A stretch of DNA of 64,000 nucleotides from Frateuria terrea (GTDB lineage Bacteria > Pseudomonadota > Gammaproteobacteria > Xanthomonadales > Rhodanobacteraceae): NCBI RefSeq assembly GCF_900115705.1, contig NZ_FOXL01000005.1:290454-354453 (forward strand). The letters are read 5' to 3'. The notes beneath the pieces are model-generated. The model worked only from the letters and a program-made list of their open reading frames with translations, searched no databases and had not been told where the DNA came from. Positions 63,692 to 64,000 of the stretch are shown here, one piece after another (the first letter of the stretch is position 1; every line of letters starts with the position of its first letter). The translations under genes and the position numbers were made by a program.

Positions 63692-64000
63692 TCATGCCGC
63701 CTGCTGCCGCGCCAGTCGGGCGCAGACGGCCGCGGTCGCGTCGTCGGCGGGGAACGCGGATTCGATGCGCAGTTCCTCGAGCGCCACGTCGCGCGGCATC
63801 GAGAACGTGGTGATCGTCTCAAAGAACCGGAGTTCGCCCAGTTTGCTGCGGAACACCAGGGTCAGTACCGGTGCAGGAGCCTGCGCCCCGTGCAAGCGCC
63901 CGAGCGAGGGTACGTCCGGATAGGCAGACACCGCCTCGAGCAAGCTGCGCGGCATCGGATCGGTAGGCGCCGCGACGATCTGCGCATGCAGGTGGTGCAG
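63692..64000 (-). CDS. MmyB-like XRE-family regulator, C-terminal part
   Basis: The frame is open to the right edge, so only the last 102 residues are visible; the helix-turn-helix part lies outside. The piece has LLEAVSAYPDVPSLGRL, PVLTLVFRSKLGELRFFETITTF and the characteristic PRDVALEELRIESAFPADDATAA end of the MmyB-like ligand-binding domain. Such regulators often control a divergent oxidoreductase or hydrolase gene and may bind a fatty acid or similar ligand. The neighbour on the right is not visible. Confidence 0.85.
   Translation of the reverse strand: MHHLHAQIVAAPTDPMPRSLLEAVSAYPDVPSLGRLHGAQAPAPVLTLVFRSKLGELRFFETITTFSMPRDVALEELRIESAFPADDATAAVCARLARQQAA

Overview
The window is GC-rich, tightly packed bacterial chromosome. 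The set of genes (fused CysN-CysC, queA-tgt-yajC-secD-secF, amgK-murU, MotA/MotB, MalM-like protein, DUF1615 lipoprotein) and the compact divergent operons suggest a gammaproteobacterium of the order Xanthomonadales, most like the Rhodanobacter/Dyella/Luteibacter group. This is inferred from protein character only; no 16S or tRNA gene was seen. Both ends cut genes: a MalM-like protein at the left and an MmyB-type regulator at the right.

Layout. 1-4.4 kb: a MalM-like C-terminus, a small membrane protein, then a plus-strand run of SDR, aminomuconate-semialdehyde-type dehydrogenase, beta-carbonic anhydrase and RidA-type aminomuconate deaminase, which looks like the lower kynurenine pathway. 4.4-10.1 kb: a small basic secreted protein, hutG, glutathione reductase, a frame-broken gene, an NlpC/P60 lipoprotein, SlyD and an organic-acid MFS carrier. 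10.5-15.7 kb: methyltransferase, RhlE- and DeaD-type RNA helicases around S-formylglutathione hydrolase. 15.9-21.3 kb: cysD-cysNC (PAPS synthesis) divergent from a TPR-sulfotransferase, then a DODA-type dioxygenase. 21.3-24 kb: an ECF sigma/anti-sigma pair divergent from a Tat metallophosphoesterase and a cupredoxin. 24-27 kb: YkgJ, YpfJ, MAPEG and CPBP proteins.

27.1-29.8 kb is the clearest accessory region: a low-GC lipoprotein gene, a DUF2235 (Tle1-like) phospholipase-type effector and a coiled-coil membrane protein, possibly an immunity-effector-accessory module. 29.8-42.7 kb holds Maf, GNAT, DUF4142, GMC oxidase, AsmA, DUF1615, a remarkable 1134-residue GH18 + NodB deacetylase + GT2 synthase protein, and an Lrp regulator divergent from a threonine dehydratase and GST. 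43-50 kb: DUF763, the peptidoglycan-recycling pair amgK-murU, an HWE histidine kinase and motA-motB. 50-56 kb: queA, tgt, yajC, secD, secF on the minus strand. 56-64 kb: a biotin carboxylase subunit (LiuD type), infC and thrS, a UDP-glucuronate epimerase, HemJ, YajD, a DUF3606 protein and the partial regulator.

The most interesting regulatory find is upstream of thrS: an eight-residue leader peptide with three consecutive threonine codons followed by an intrinsic terminator just before the gene, which has the form of a ribosome-mediated attenuator. infC itself appears to start at an AUC codon. Several intergenic gaps carry two families of short palindromic repeats. No insertion sequence, CRISPR array, tRNA or rRNA was seen.
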